Below the pieces are notes generated by a model. It did no database searches. It saw only the letters and a program-made list of their open reading frames with translations, and had not been told where the DNA came from. A program made the position numbers and the translations under genes. From Pampus argenteus (lineage: Eukaryota > Chordata > Actinopteri > Scombriformes > Stromateidae), in the NCBI GenBank assembly GCA_036937835.1, contig CM072864.1, forward strand, positions 21,065,501 to 21,129,500: 64,000 bases of DNA, read 5' to 3'. Positions within the stretch are counted from its first letter, which is position 1; each line of letters begins with the position of its first letter. Below, piece after piece: positions 12,601 through 28,551 of this stretch.

Positions 12601-15489
12601 GATAAAAAACAATAGAGATAAAAAGAATGACCATAGACATAACAGGAATGACAATAGAGATAAAAACAATAGAGATAAAGAGAATGACCATAGACATAAC
12701 AGGAATGACAATAGAGATAAAGACAATAGAGATAAAGAGAATGACAATAGAGATAAAGACAATAGAAATAAAGAGAATGACAATAGAGATAAAGACAATA
12801 GAGATAAAGAGAATGACAATAGACATAACAGGAATGACAATAGAGATAAAGACAATAGAGATAAAGAGAATGGCAATAGAGATAAAGAGAATGACAATAG
12901 ACATAACAGGAATGACAAGAGATAAAGACAATAGAGACAAAGAGAATGACAATAGAGACAAAGAGAATGACAATAGAGATAAAGAAAATAGAGATAAAGA
13001 GAATGACAATAGAGATAAAGAGATTGACAATAGAGATAAAGAGAATGACAATAGACATAACAGGAATGACAATAGAGATAAAGACAATAGAGATAAAGAG
13101 AATGACAATAGACATAACAGGAATGACAATAGAGATAAAGACAATAGAGCTAAAGAGAATTACAATAGAGATAACAGGAATGACAATAGAGATAAAGAGA
13201 ATGACAATAGATACAAAGAGAATGACCATAGAGATAAAGACAATAGAGATAACGGGAATTACAATAGAGATAACAGGAATGACAATAGAGATAAAGAGAA
13301 TGACAATAGAAATAAAGACAATAGAGATAATAAGAATGACAATAGAGATAAATACAATAGAGATAAAGAGAATGACAATAGAGATAACAGGAATGACAAT
13401 AGAGATAAAGACAACAGAGATAAAGAGAATGACAACAGAGATAAAGACAATAGAGATAATAAGAATGACAATAGAGATAAATACAATAGAGATAAAGAGA
13501 ATGACAATAGAGATAACAGGAATGACAATAGAGATAAAGACAATAGAGATAAAGACAATAGAGATAATAAGAATGACAATAGAGATAAATACAATAGAGA
13601 TAAAGAGAATGACAATAGACATATCAGGAATGACAATTGAGATAAAGACAATAGAGATAAAGAGAACGACGATAGAGATAAAGAGAATGACAATAGAATA
13701 AAAGAGAATGACAATAGAGATAAAGAGAATGACAATAGAGATAAAGAGAATATAGATAAAGAGAATGACAATAGAGATAAAGACAATAGAGATAACAGGA
13801 ATGACAATAGAGATACAGAGAATGACAATAGACATAACAGGAATGACAATAGAGATAAAGACAATAGAGATAAAGAGAATGACCATAGACATAACAGGAA
13901 TGACAATAGAGATAAAGACAACAGAAATAAAGAGAATGACAATAGAGATAAAGACAATAGAGATAACAGGAATGACAATAGAGATAAAGAGAATGACCAT
14001 AGACATAACAGGAATGACAATAGAGATAAAGACAATAGAGATAAAGAGAATGAGAATAGAGATAAAGACAATAGAGATAACAGGAATGACAATAGAGATA
14101 AAGAGAATGACAATAGACATAACAGGAATGACAATAGAGATAAAAACAATAGAGATAAAGAGAATGACCATAGACATAACAGGAATGACAATAGAGATAA
14201 AGACAATAGAGATAAAGAGAATGACAATAGAGATAAAGACAATAGAGATAAAGAGAATGACAATAGAGATAAAGACAATAGAGATAAAGAGAATGACAAT
14301 AGACATAACAGGAATGACAATAGAGATAAAGACAATATAGATAAAGAGAATGGCAATAGAGATAAAGAGAATGACAATAGACATAACAGGAATGACAAGA
14401 GATAAAGACAATAGAGACAAAGAGAATGACAATAGAGACAAAGAGAATGACAATAGAGATAAAGAAAATAGAGATAAAGACAATGACAATAGACATAACA
14501 GGAATTACAATAGAGATAAAGAGAATGACAATAGAGATAAAGAGATTGACAATAGAGATAAAGAGAATGACAATAGACATAACAGGAATGACAATAGAGA
14601 TAAAGACAATAGAGATAAAGAGAATGACAATAGACATAACAGGAATGACAATAGAGATAAAGACAATAGAGATAAAGAGAATGACAATAGAGACAAAGAG
14701 AATGACCATAGAGATAAAGACAATAGAGATAACGGGAATTACAATAGAGATAACAGGAATGACAATAGAGATAAAGAGAATGACAATAGAGATAAAGAGA
14801 ACGACAATAGAGACAAAGAGAATGACCATAGAGATAAAGACAATAGAGATAACGGGAATTACAATAGAGATAACAGGAATGACAATAGAGATAAAGAGAA
14901 TGACAATAGAAATAAAGACAATAGAGATAATAAGAATGACAATAGAGATAAATACAATAGAGATAAAGAGAATGACAATAGAGATAACAGGAATGACAAT
15001 AGAGATAAAGACAACAGAGATAAAGAGAATGACAACAGAGATAAAGACAATAGAGATAATAAGAATGACAATAGAGATAAATACAATAGAGATAAAGAGA
15101 ATGACAATAGAGATAACAGGAATGACAATAGAGATAAAGACAATAGAGATAAAGACAATAGAGATAATAAGAATGACAATAGAGATAAATACAATAGAGA
15201 TAAAGAGAATGACCATAGACATAACAGGAATGACAATAGAGATAAAGACAATAGAGATAAAGAGAATGAGAATAGAGATAAAGACAATAGAGATAACAGG
15301 AATGACAATAGAGATAAAGAGAATGACAATAGACATAACAGGAATGACAATAGAGATAAAGACAATAGAGATAAAGAGAATGACCATAGACATAACAGGA
15401 ATCACAATAAAGATAAAGACAATAGAGATAAAGAGAATGACAATAGACATAACAGGAATGACAATAGAGATAAAAAACAATAGAGATAA
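10392..15489. repeat. 5,098-bp higher-order unit, copy 1
   Basis: This unit combines about 2.2 kb of family 1 with 2.87 kb of family 2. Every landmark recurs 5,098 bp downstream: insertion markers ending at 12,615 and 15,483 map to 17,713 and 20,581, and the 2-base deletions ending at 12,925 and 14,405 map to 18,023 and 19,503. Repeat blocks compared in translation were identical apart from one change, G at 14,818 against A at 19,916. The borders are set by where the match fails and are good to a few tens of bases. Confidence 0.85.
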
Positions 15490-18400
15490 AAAGAATGACA
15501 ATAGACATAACAGGAATGACAATAGAGATAAAGACAATAGAGATAAAGAGAATGACCATAGACATAACAGGAATGACAATAGAGATAAAGACAATAGAGA
15601 TAACGGGAATTACAATAGAGATAACAAGAATGACAATAGAGATAAAGACAATAGAGATAAAGAGAATGACAATAGAGATAATAAGAATGACAATAGAGAT
15701 AACGGGAATTACAATAGAGATAACAGGAATGACAATAGAGATAAAGACAATGACAATAGAGATAAAGAGAATGACAATAGAACTAAAGACAATAGATATA
15801 AAGACAATAGAGATAAAGAGAATGACAATAGAGATAAAGAGAATGACAATAGACATAACAGGAATGACAATAGAAATAAAGACAATAGAGATAAAGAGAA
15901 TGACAATAGAAATAAAGAGAATGACAATAGACATAACAGGAATGACAATAGAGATAAAGACAATAAAGATATAGAGAATGACAATAGAGATAATACGAAT
16001 GACAATAGAGATAAATACAATAAAGATAAAGAGAATCACAATAGAGATAACAGGAATGACAATAGAGATAAAGAGAATGACAATAGAGATCAAGACAATA
16101 GAGATAATAAGAATGACAATAGAGATAAATACAATAGAGATAAAGAGAATGACAATAGAGATAACATGAATGACAATAGAGATAAAGACAATAGAGATAA
16201 AGAGAATGACAATAGAGATAAAGACAATAGAGATAATAAGAATGACAATAGAGATAAATACAATAGAGATAAAGAGAATGACAATAGACATAACAGGAAT
16301 GACAACTGAGATAAAGACAATAGAGATAAAGAGAACGACAATAGAGATAAAGAGAATGACTATAGAATAAAAGAGAATGACAATAGAGATAAAGAGAATG
16401 ACAATAGAGATAAAGACAATAGAGATAAAGAGAATGACAATAGAAATAAAGACAATAGAGATAACAGTAATGACAATAGAGATAAAGAGAATGACAATAG
16501 ACATAACAGGAATGACAATAGAGATAAAGACAATAGAGATAAAGAGAATGACCATAGACATAACAGGAATGACAATAGAGATAAAGACAATAGAGATAAA
16601 GAGAATGAGAATAGAGATAAAGACAATAGAGATAACAGGAATGACAATAGAGATAAAGAGAATGACAATAGAACTAAAGACAATAGATATAAAGACAATA
16701 GAGATAAAGAGAATGACAATAGAGATAAAGAGAATGACAATAGACATAACAGGAATGACAATAGAAATAAAGACAATAGAGATAAAGAGAATGACAATAG
16801 AAATAAAGAGAATGACAATAGACATAACAGGAATGACAATAGAGATAAAGACAATAGAGATATAGAGAATGACAATAGAGATAATACGAATGACAATAGA
16901 GATAAATACAATAAAGATAAAGAGAATCACAATAGAGATAACAGGAATGACAATAGAGATAAAGAGAATGACAATAGAGATAAAGACAATAGAGATAATA
17001 AGAATGACAATAGAGATAAATACAATAGAGATAAAGAGAATGACAATAGAGATAACATGAATGACAATAGAGATAAAGACAATAGAGATAAAGAGAATGA
17101 CAATAGAGATAAAGACAATAGATATAATAAGAATGACAATAGAGATAAATACAATAGAGATAAAGAGAATGACAATAGACATAACAGGAATGACAACTGA
17201 GATAAAGACAATAGAGATAAAGAGAACGACAATAGAGATAAAGAGAATGACTATAGAATAAAAGAGAATGACAATAGAGATAAAGAGAATGACAATAGAG
17301 ATAAAGACAATAGAGATAAAGAGAATGACAATAGAAATAAAGACAATAGAGATAACAGTAATGACAATAGAGATAAAGAGAATGACAATAGACATAACAG
17401 GAATGACAATAGAGATAAAGACAATAGAGATAAAGAGAATGACCATAGACATAACATGAATGACAATAGAGATAAAGACAATAGAGATAAAGAGAATGAG
17501 AATAGAGATAAAGACAATAGAGATAACAGGAATGACAATAGAGATAAAGAGAATGACAATAGACATAACAGGAATGACAATAGAGATAAAGACATTAGAG
17601 ATAAAGAGAATGACCATAGACATAACAGGAATCACAATAAAGATAAAGACAATAGAGATAAAGAGAATGACAATAGACATAACAGGAATGACAATAGAGA
17701 TAAAAAACAATAGAGATAAAAAGAATGACCATAGACATAACAGGAATGACAATAGAGATAAAAACAATAGAGATAAAGAGAATGACCATAGACATAACAG
17801 GAATGACAATAGAGATAAAGACAATAGAGATAAAGAGAATGACAATAGAGATAAAGACAATAGAAATAAAGAGAATGACAATAGAGATAAAGACAATAGA
17901 GATAAAGAGAATGACAATAGACATAACAGGAATGACAATAGAGATAAAGACAATAGAGATAAAGAGAATGGCAATAGAGATAAAGAGAATGACAATAGAC
18001 ATAACAGGAATGACAAGAGATAAAGACAATAGAGACAAAGAGAATGACAATAGAGACAAAGAGAATGACAATAGAGATAAAGAAAATAGAGATAAAGAGA
18101 ATGACAATAGAGATAAAGAGATTGACAATAGAGATAAAGAGAATGACAATAGACATAACAGGAATGACAATAGAGATAAAGACAATAGAGATAAAGAGAA
18201 TGACAATAGACATAACAGGAATGACAATAGAGATAAAGACAATAGAGCTAAAGAGAATTACAATAGAGATAACAGGAATGACAATAGAGATAAAGAGAAT
18301 GACAATAGATACAAAGAGAATGACCATAGAGATAAAGACAATAGAGATAACGGGAATTACAATAGAGATAACAGGAATGACAATAGAGATAAAGAGAATG

Positions 18401-20587
18401 ACAATAGAAATAAAGACAATAGAGATAATAAGAATGACAATAGAGATAAATACAATAGAGATAAAGAGAATGACAATAGAGATAACAGGAATGACAATAG
18501 AGATAAAGACAACAGAGATAAAGAGAATGACAACAGAGATAAAGACAATAGAGATAATAAGAATGACAATAGAGATAAATACAATAGAGATAAAGAGAAT
18601 GACAATAGAGATAACAGGAATGACAATAGAGATAAAGACAATAGAGATAAAGACAATAGAGATAATAAGAATGACAATAGAGATAAATACAATAGAGATA
18701 AAGAGAATGACAATAGACATATCAGGAATGACAATTGAGATAAAGACAATAGAGATAAAGAGAACGACGATAGAGATAAAGAGAATGACAATAGAATAAA
18801 AGAGAATGACAATAGAGATAAAGAGAATGACAATAGAGATAAAGAGAATATAGATAAAGAGAATGACAATAGAGATAAAGACAATAGAGATAACAGGAAT
18901 GACAATAGAGATACAGAGAATGACAATAGACATAACAGGAATGACAATAGAGATAAAGACAATAGAGATAAAGAGAATGACCATAGACATAACAGGAATG
19001 ACAATAGAGATAAAGACAACAGAAATAAAGAGAATGACAATAGAGATAAAGACAATAGAGATAACAGGAATGACAATAGAGATAAAGAGAATGACCATAG
19101 ACATAACAGGAATGACAATAGAGATAAAGACAATAGAGATAAAGAGAATGAGAATAGAGATAAAGACAATAGAGATAACAGGAATGACAATAGAGATAAA
19201 GAGAATGACAATAGACATAACAGGAATGACAATAGAGATAAAAACAATAGAGATAAAGAGAATGACCATAGACATAACAGGAATGACAATAGAGATAAAG
19301 ACAATAGAGATAAAGAGAATGACAATAGAGATAAAGACAATAGAGATAAAGAGAATGACAATAGAGATAAAGACAATAGAGATAAAGAGAATGACAATAG
19401 ACATAACAGGAATGACAATAGAGATAAAGACAATATAGATAAAGAGAATGGCAATAGAGATAAAGAGAATGACAATAGACATAACAGGAATGACAAGAGA
19501 TAAAGACAATAGAGACAAAGAGAATGACAATAGAGACAAAGAGAATGACAATAGAGATAAAGAAAATAGAGATAAAGACAATGACAATAGACATAACAGG
19601 AATTACAATAGAGATAAAGAGAATGACAATAGAGATAAAGAGATTGACAATAGAGATAAAGAGAATGACAATAGACATAACAGGAATGACAATAGAGATA
19701 AAGACAATAGAGATAAAGAGAATGACAATAGACATAACAGGAATGACAATAGAGATAAAGACAATAGAGATAAAGAGAATGACAATAGAGACAAAGAGAA
19801 TGACCATAGAGATAAAGACAATAGAGATAACGGGAATTACAATAGAGATAACAGGAATGACAATAGAGATAAAGAGAATGACAATAGAGATAAAGAGAAC
19901 GACAATAGAGACAAAAAGAATGACCATAGAGATAAAGACAATAGAGATAACGGGAATTACAATAGAGATAACAGGAATGACAATAGAGATAAAGAGAATG
20001 ACAATAGAAATAAAGACAATAGAGATAATAAGAATGACAATAGAGATAAATACAATAGAGATAAAGAGAATGACAATAGAGATAACAGGAATGACAATAG
20101 AGATAAAGACAACAGAGATAAAGAGAATGACAACAGAGATAAAGACAATAGAGATAATAAGAATGACAATAGAGATAAATACAATAGAGATAAAGAGAAT
20201 GACAATAGAGATAACAGGAATGACAATAGAGATAAAGACAATAGAGATAAAGACAATAGAGATAATAAGAATGACAATAGAGATAAATACAATAGAGATA
20301 AAGAGAATGACCATAGACATAACAGGAATGACAATAGAGATAAAGACAATAGAGATAAAGAGAATGAGAATAGAGATAAAGACAATAGAGATAACAGGAA
20401 TGACAATAGAGATAAAGAGAATGACAATAGACATAACAGGAATGACAATAGAGATAAAGACAATAGAGATAAAGAGAATGACCATAGACATAACAGGAAT
20501 CACAATAAAGATAAAGACAATAGAGATAAAGAGAATGACAATAGACATAACAGGAATGACAATAGAGATAAAAAACAATAGAGATAA
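15490..20587. repeat. 5,098-bp higher-order unit, copy 2 (direct tandem)
   Basis: This copy is immediately adjacent to copy 1 and in the same orientation, with near-perfect identity. The left junction shows as GATAAAAAGAATGACAATAG following the insertion marker at 15,483, where the other full-length copies read GACCATAG. The junction therefore joins the end of one unit to the middle of a family-1 dimer, as expected of an unequal exchange between misaligned units. Confidence 0.85.
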
Positions 20588-23500
20588 AAAGAATGACCAT
20601 AGACATAACAGGAATGACAATAGAGATAAAAACAATAGAGATAAAGAGAATGACCATAGACATAACAGGAATGACAATAGAGATAAAGACAATAGAGATA
20701 AAGAGAATGACAATAGACATAACAGGAATGACAATAAAGATAAAGACAATAGAGATAAAGAGAATGACAATAGAGATAAAGACAATAGAGATAAAGAGAA
20801 TGACAATAGACATACCAGGAATGACAATAGAGATAAAGACAATAGAGATAAAGAGAATGACCATAGACATAACAGGAATGACAATAGAGATAAAGACAAT
20901 AGAGATAACGGGAATTACAATAGAGATAACAAGAATGACAATAGATATAAAGACAATAGAGATAAAGAGAATGACAATAGAGATAAAGAGAATGACAATA
21001 GACATAACAGGAATGACAATAGAAATAAAGACAATAGAGATAAAGAGAATGACAATAGAAATAAAGAGAATGACAATAGACATAACAGGAATGACAATAG
21101 AGATAAAGACAATAGAGATATAGAGAATGACAATAGAGATAATACGAATGACAATAGAGATAAATACAATAAAGATAAAGAGAATCACAATAGAGATAAC
21201 AGGAATGACAATAGAGATAAAGAGAATGACAATAGAGATAAAGACAATAGAGATAATAAGAATGACAATAGAGATAAATACAATAGAGATAAAGAGAATG
21301 ACAATAGAGATAACATGAATGACAATAGAGATAAAGACAATAGAGATAAAGAGAATGACAATAGAGATAAAGACAATAGAGATAATAAGAACGACAATAG
21401 AGATAAATACAATAGAGATAAAGAGAATGACAATAGACATAACAGGAATGACAACTGAGATAAAGACAATAGAGATAAAGAGAACGACAATAGAGATAAA
21501 GAGAATGACTATAGAATAAAAGAGAATGACAATAGAGATAAAGAGAATGACAATAGAGATAAAGACAATAGAGATAACAGTAATGACAATAGAGATAAAG
21601 AGAATGACAATAGACATAACAGGAATGACAATAGAGATAAAGACAATAGAGATAAAGAGAATGACCATAGACATAACAGGAATGACAATAGAGATAAAGA
21701 CAATAGAGATAAAGAGAATGAGAATAGAGATAAAGACAATAGAGATAACAGGAATGACAATAGAGATAAAGAGAATGACAATAGAGATAAAGACAATGAC
21801 AATAGAGATAAAGAGAATGACAATAGAGATAAAGACAATGACAATAGAGATAAAGAGAATGACAATAGAACTAAAGACAATAGATATAAAGACAATAGAG
21901 ATAAAGAGAATGACAATAGAGATAAAGAGAATGACAATAGACATAACAGGAATGACAATAGAAATAAAGACAATAGAGATAAAGAGAATGACAATAGAAA
22001 TAAAGAGAATGACAATAGACATAACAGGAATGACAATAGAGATAAAGACAATAGAGATATAGAGAATGACAATAGAGATAATACGAATGACAATAGAGAT
22101 AAATACAATAAAGATAAAGAGAATCACAATAGAGATAACAGGAATGACAATAGAGATAAAGAGAATGACAATAGAGATAAAGACAATAGAGATAATAAGA
22201 ATGACAATAGAGATAAATACAATAGAGATAAAGAGAATGACAATAGAGATAACATGAATGACAATAGAGATAACATGAATGACAATAGAGATAAAGACAA
22301 TAGAGATAAAGAGAATGACAATAGAGATAAAGACAATAGAGATAATAAGAATGACAATAGAGATAAATACAATAGAGATAAAGAGAATGACAATAGACAT
22401 AACAGGAATGACAACTGAGATAAAGACAATAGAGATAAAGAGAACGACAATAGAGATAAAGAGAATGACTATAGAATAAAAGAGAATGACAATAGAGATA
22501 AAGAGAATGACAATAGAGATAAAGACAATAGAGATAAAGAGAATGACAATAGAAATAAAGACAATAGAGATAACAGTAATGACAATAGAGATAAAGAGAA
22601 TGACAATAGACATAACAGGAATGACAATAGAGATAAAGACAATAGAGATAAAGAGAATGACCATAGACATAACATGAATGACAATAGAGATAAAGACAAT
22701 AGAGATAAAGAGAATGAGAATAGAGATAAAGACAATAGAGATAACAGGAATGACAATAGAGATAAAGAGAATGACAATAGACATAACAGGAATGACAATA
22801 GAGATAAAGACAATAGAGATAAAGAGAATGACCATAGACATAACAGGAATCACAATAAAGATAAAGACAATAGAGATAAAGAGAATGACAATAGACATAA
22901 CAGGAATGACAATAGAGATAAAAAACAATAGAGATAAAAAGAATGACCATAGACATAACAGGAATGACAATAGAGATAAAAACAATAGAGATAAAGAGAA
23001 TGACCATAGACATAACAGGAATGATAATAGAGATAAAGACAATAGAGATAAAGAGAATGACAATAGACATAACAGGAATGACAATAGAGATAAAGACAAT
23101 AGAGATAAAGAGAATGACAATAGAGATAAAGACAATAGAGATAAAGAGAATGACAATAGACATAACAGGAATGACAATAGAGATAAAGACAATAGAGATA
23201 AAGAGAATGACCATAGACATAACAGGAATGACAATAGAGATAAAGACAATAGAGATAACGGTAATTACAATAGAGATAACATGAATGACAATAGAGATAA
23301 AGACAATAGAGATAAAGAGAATGACAATAGAGATAATAAGAATGACAATAGAGATAACGGGAATTACAATAGAGATAACAGGAATGACAATAGAGATAAA
23401 GACAATGACAATAGAGATAAAGAGAATGACAATAGAACTAAAGACAATAGATATAAAGACAATAGAGATAAAGAGAATGACAATAGAGATAAAGAGAATG

Positions 23501-26500
23501 ACAATAGACATAACAGGAATGACAATAGAAATAAAGACAATAGAGATAAAGAGAATGACAATAGAAATAAAGAGAATGACAATAGACATAACAGGAATGA
23601 CAATAGAGATAAAGACAATAAAGATATAGAGAATGACAATAGAGATAATACGAATGACAATAGAGATAAATACAATAAAGATAAAGAGAATCACAATAGA
23701 GATAACAGGAATGACAATAGAGATAAAGAGAATGACAATAGAGATCAAGACAATAGAGATAATAAGAATGACAATAGAGATAAATACAATAGAGATAAAG
23801 AGAATGACAATAGAGATAACATGAATGACAATAGAGATAAAGACAATAGAGATAAAGAGAATGACAATAGAGATAAAGACAATAGAGATAATAAGAATGA
23901 CAATAGAGATAAATACAATAGAGATAAAGAGAATGACAATAGACATAACAGGAATGACAACTGAGATAAAGACAATAGAGATAAAGAGAACGACAATAGA
24001 GATAAAGAGAATGACTATAGAATAAAAGAGAATGACAATAGAGATAAAGAGAATGACAATAGAGATAAAGACAATAGAGATAAAGAGAATGACAATAGAA
24101 ATAAAGACAATAGAGATAACAGTAATGACAATAGAGATAAAGAGAATGACAATAGACATAACAGGAATGACAATAGAGATAAAGACAATAGAGATAAAGA
24201 GAATGACCATAGACATAACAGGAATGACAATAGAGATAAAGACAATAGAGATAAAGAGAATGAGAATAGAGATAAAGACAATAGAGATAACAGGAATGAC
24301 AATAGAGATAAAGAGAATGACAATAGAACTAAAGACAATAGATATAAAGACAATAGAGATAAAGAGAATGACAATAGAGATAAAGAGAATGACAATAGAC
24401 ATAACAGGAATGACAATAGAAATAAAGACAATAGAGATAAAGAGAATGACAATAGAAATAAAGAGAATGACAATAGACATAACAGGAATGACAATAGAGA
24501 TAAAGACAATAGAGATATAGAGAATGACAATAGAGATAATACGAATGACAATAGAGATAAATACAATAAAGATAAAGAGAATCACAATAGAGATAACAGG
24601 AATGACAATAGAGATAAAGAGAATGACAATAGAGATAAAGACAATAGAGATAATAAGAATGACAATAGAGATAAATACAATAGAGATAAAGAGAATGACA
24701 ATAGAGATAACATGAATGACAATAGAGATAAAGACAATAGAGATAAAGAGAATGACAATAGAGATAAAGACAATAGATATAATAAGAATGACAATAGAGA
24801 TAAATACAATAGAGATAAAGAGAATGACAATAGACATAACAGGAATGACAACTGAGATAAAGACAATAGAGATAAAGAGAACGACAATAGAGATAAAGAG
24901 AATGACTATAGAATAAAAGAGAATGACAATAGAGATAAAGAGAATGACAATAGAGATAAAGACAATAGAGATAAAGAGAATGACAATAGAAATAAAGACA
25001 ATAGAGATAACAGTAATGACAATAGAGATAAAGAGAATGACAATAGACATAACAGGAATGACAATAGAGATAAAGACAATAGAGATAAAGAGAATGACCA
25101 TAGACATAACATGAATGACAATAGAGATAAAGACAATAGAGATAAAGAGAATGAGAATAGAGATAAAGACAATAGAGATAACAGGAATGACAATAGAGAT
25201 AAAGAGAATGACAATAGACATAACAGGAATGACAATAGAGATAAAGACATTAGAGATAAAGAGAATGACCATAGACATAACAGGAATCACAATAAAGATA
25301 AAGACAATAGAGATAAAGAGAATGACAATAGACATAACAGGAATGACAATAGAGATAAAAAACAATAGAGATAAAAAGAATGACCATAGACATAACAGGA
25401 ATGACAATAGAGATAAAAACAATAGAGATAAAGAGAATGACCATAGACATAACAGGAATGACAATAGAGATAAAGACAATAGAGATAAAGAGAATGACAA
25501 TAGAGATAAAGACAATAGAAATAAAGAGAATGACAATAGAGATAAAGACAATAGAGATAAAGAGAATGACAATAGACATAACAGGAATGACAATAGAGAT
25601 AAAGACAATAGAGATAAAGAGAATGGCAATAGAGATAAAGAGAATGACAATAGACATAACAGGAATGACAAGAGATAAAGACAATAGAGACAAAGAGAAT
25701 GACAATAGAGACAAAGAGAATGACAATAGAGATAAAGAAAATAGAGATAAAGAGAATGACAATAGAGATAAAGAGATTGACAATAGAGATAAAGAGAATG
25801 ACAATAGACATAACAGGAATGACAATAGAGATAAAGACAATAGAGATAAAGAGAATGACAATAGACATAACAGGAATGACAATAGAGATAAAGACAATAG
25901 AGCTAAAGAGAATTACAATAGAGATAACAGGAATGACAATAGAGATAAAGAGAATGACAATAGATACAAAGAGAATGACCATAGAGATAAAGACAATAGA
26001 GATAACGGGAATTACAATAGAGATAACAGGAATGACAATAGAGATAAAGAGAATGACAATAGAAATAAAGACAATAGAGATAATAAGAATGACAATAGAG
26101 ATAAATACAATAGAGATAAAGAGAATGACAATAGAGATAACAGGAATGACAATAGAGATAAAGACAACAGAGATAAAGAGAATGACAACAGAGATAAAGA
26201 CAATAGAGATAATAAGAATGACAATAGAGATAAATACAATAGAGATAAAGAGAATGACAATAGAGATAACAGGAATGACAATAGAGATAAAGACAATAGA
26301 GATAAAGACAATAGAGATAATAAGAATGACAATAGAGATAAATACAATAGAGATAAAGAGAATGACAATAGACATATCAGGAATGACAATTGAGATAAAG
26401 ACAATAGAGATAAAGAGAACGACGATAGAGATAAAGAGAATGACAATAGAATAAAAGAGAATGACAATAGAGATAAAGAGAATGACAATAGAGATAAAGA

Positions 26501-28236
26501 GAATATAGATAAAGAGAATGACAATAGAGATAAAGACAATAGAGATAACAGGAATGACAATAGAGATACAGAGAATGACAATAGACATAACAGGAATGAC
26601 AATAGAGATAAAGACAATAGAGATAAAGAGAATGACCATAGACATAACAGGAATGACAATAGAGATAAAGACAACAGAAATAAAGAGAATGACAATAGAG
26701 ATAAAGACAATAGAGATAACAGGAATGACAATAGAGATAAAGAGAATGACCATAGACATAACAGGAATGACAATAGAGATAAAGACAATAGAGATAAAGA
26801 GAATGAGAATAGAGATAAAGACAATAGAGATAACAGGAATGACAATAGAGATAAAGAGAATGACAATAGACATAACAGGAATGACAATAGAGATAAAAAC
26901 AATAGAGATAAAGAGAATGACCATAGACATAACAGGAATGACAATAGAGATAAAGACAATAGAGATAAAGAGAATGACAATAGAGATAAAGACAATAGAG
27001 ATAAAGAGAATGACAATAGAGATAAAGACAATAGAGATAAAGAGAATGACAATAGACATAACAGGAATGACAATAGAGATAAAGACAATATAGATAAAGA
27101 GAATGGCAATAGAGATAAAGAGAATGACAATAGACATAACAGGAATGACAAGAGATAAAGACAATAGAGACAAAGAGAATGACAATAGAGACAAAGAGAA
27201 TGACAATAGAGATAAAGAAAATAGAGATAAAGACAATGACAATAGACATAACAGGAATTACAATAGAGATAAAGAGAATGACAATAGAGATAAAGAGATT
27301 GACAATAGAGATAAAGAGAATGACAATAGACATAACAGGAATGACAATAGAGATAAAGACAATAGAGATAAAGAGAATGACAATAGACATAACAGGAATG
27401 ACAATAGAGATAAAGACAATAGAGATAAAGAGAATGACAATAGAGACAAAGAGAATGACCATAGAGATAAAGACAATAGAGATAACGGGAATTACAATAG
27501 AGATAACAGGAATGACAATAGAGATAAAGAGAATGACAATAGAGATAAAGAGAACGACAATAGAGACAAAGAGAATGACCATAGAGATAAAGACAATAGA
27601 GATAACGGGAATTACAATAGAGATAACAGGAATGACAATAGAGATAAAGAGAATGACAATAGAAATAAAGACAATAGAGATAATAAGAATGACAATAGAG
27701 ATAAATACAATAGAGATAAAGAGAATGACAATAGAGATAACAGGAATGACAATAGAGATAAAGACAACAGAGATAAAGAGAATGACAACAGAGATAAAGA
27801 CAATAGAGATAATAAGAATGACAATAGAGATAAATACAATAGAGATAAAGAGAATGACAATAGAGATAACAGGAATGACAATAGAGATAAAGACAATAGA
27901 GATAAAGACAATAGAGATAATAAGAATGACAATAGAGATAAATACAATAGAGATAAAGAGAATGACCATAGACATAACAGGAATGACAATAGAGATAAAG
28001 ACAATAGAGATAAAGAGAATGAGAATAGAGATAAAGACAATAGAGATAACAGGAATGACAATAGAGATAAAGAGAATGACAATAGACATAACAGGAATGA
28101 CAATAGAGATAAAGACAATAGAGATAAAGAGAATGACCATAGACATAACAGGAATCACAATAAAGATAAAGACAATAGAGATAAAGAGAATGACAATAGA
28201 CATAACAGGAATGACAATAGAGATAAAAAACAATAG
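20588..28236. repeat. Large block copy B of the 7.7-15.5 kb block
   Basis: It aligns with 7.73-15.48 kb at shifts that step from 12,858 through 12,717 and 12,732 to a stable 12,753 bp as small indels accumulate. From about 22.3 to 28.2 kb the shift is constant and compared segments are nearly identical. Noted differences are GGTAATTAC and GATAACATG near 23,260-23,282, where the first copy has GGGAATTAC and GATAACAAG. One early difference is a deletion of over 100 bp near 20,945. It ends with family 2, like copy A. Confidence 0.82.
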
Positions 28237-28551
28237 AGATAAAAAGAATGACCATAGACATAACAGGAATGACAATAGAGATAAAAACAATAGAGATAAA
28301 GAGAATGACCATAGACATAACAGGAATGACAATAGAGATAAAGACAATAGAGATAAAGAGAATGACAATAGAGATAAAGACAATAGAGATAAAGAGAATG
28401 ACAATAGAGATAAAGACAATAGAGATAAAGAGAATGACAATAGACATAACAGGAATGACAATAGAGATAAAGACAATAGAGATAAAGAGAATGGCAATAG
28501 AGATAAAGAGAATGACAATAGACATAACAGGAATGACAAGAGATAAAGACA

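Noticed and set aside
7642..12918. A minus-strand open frame of about 1,758 codons, and many others over 1,000 codons
   Set aside because: It is low-complexity repeat translation with three different repeating peptides, depending on phase after the +1 and -2 changes. Equally long frames exist in other phases. Changes fall at all codon positions and include stops in sister copies. There is no start context, domain or codon bias.
10392..20587. Treating the 5,098-bp pair as certain biology
   Set aside because: Near-perfect tandem copies of this size are also a known assembly failure. Without read evidence I report the pair as seen in this sequence and leave the cause open.
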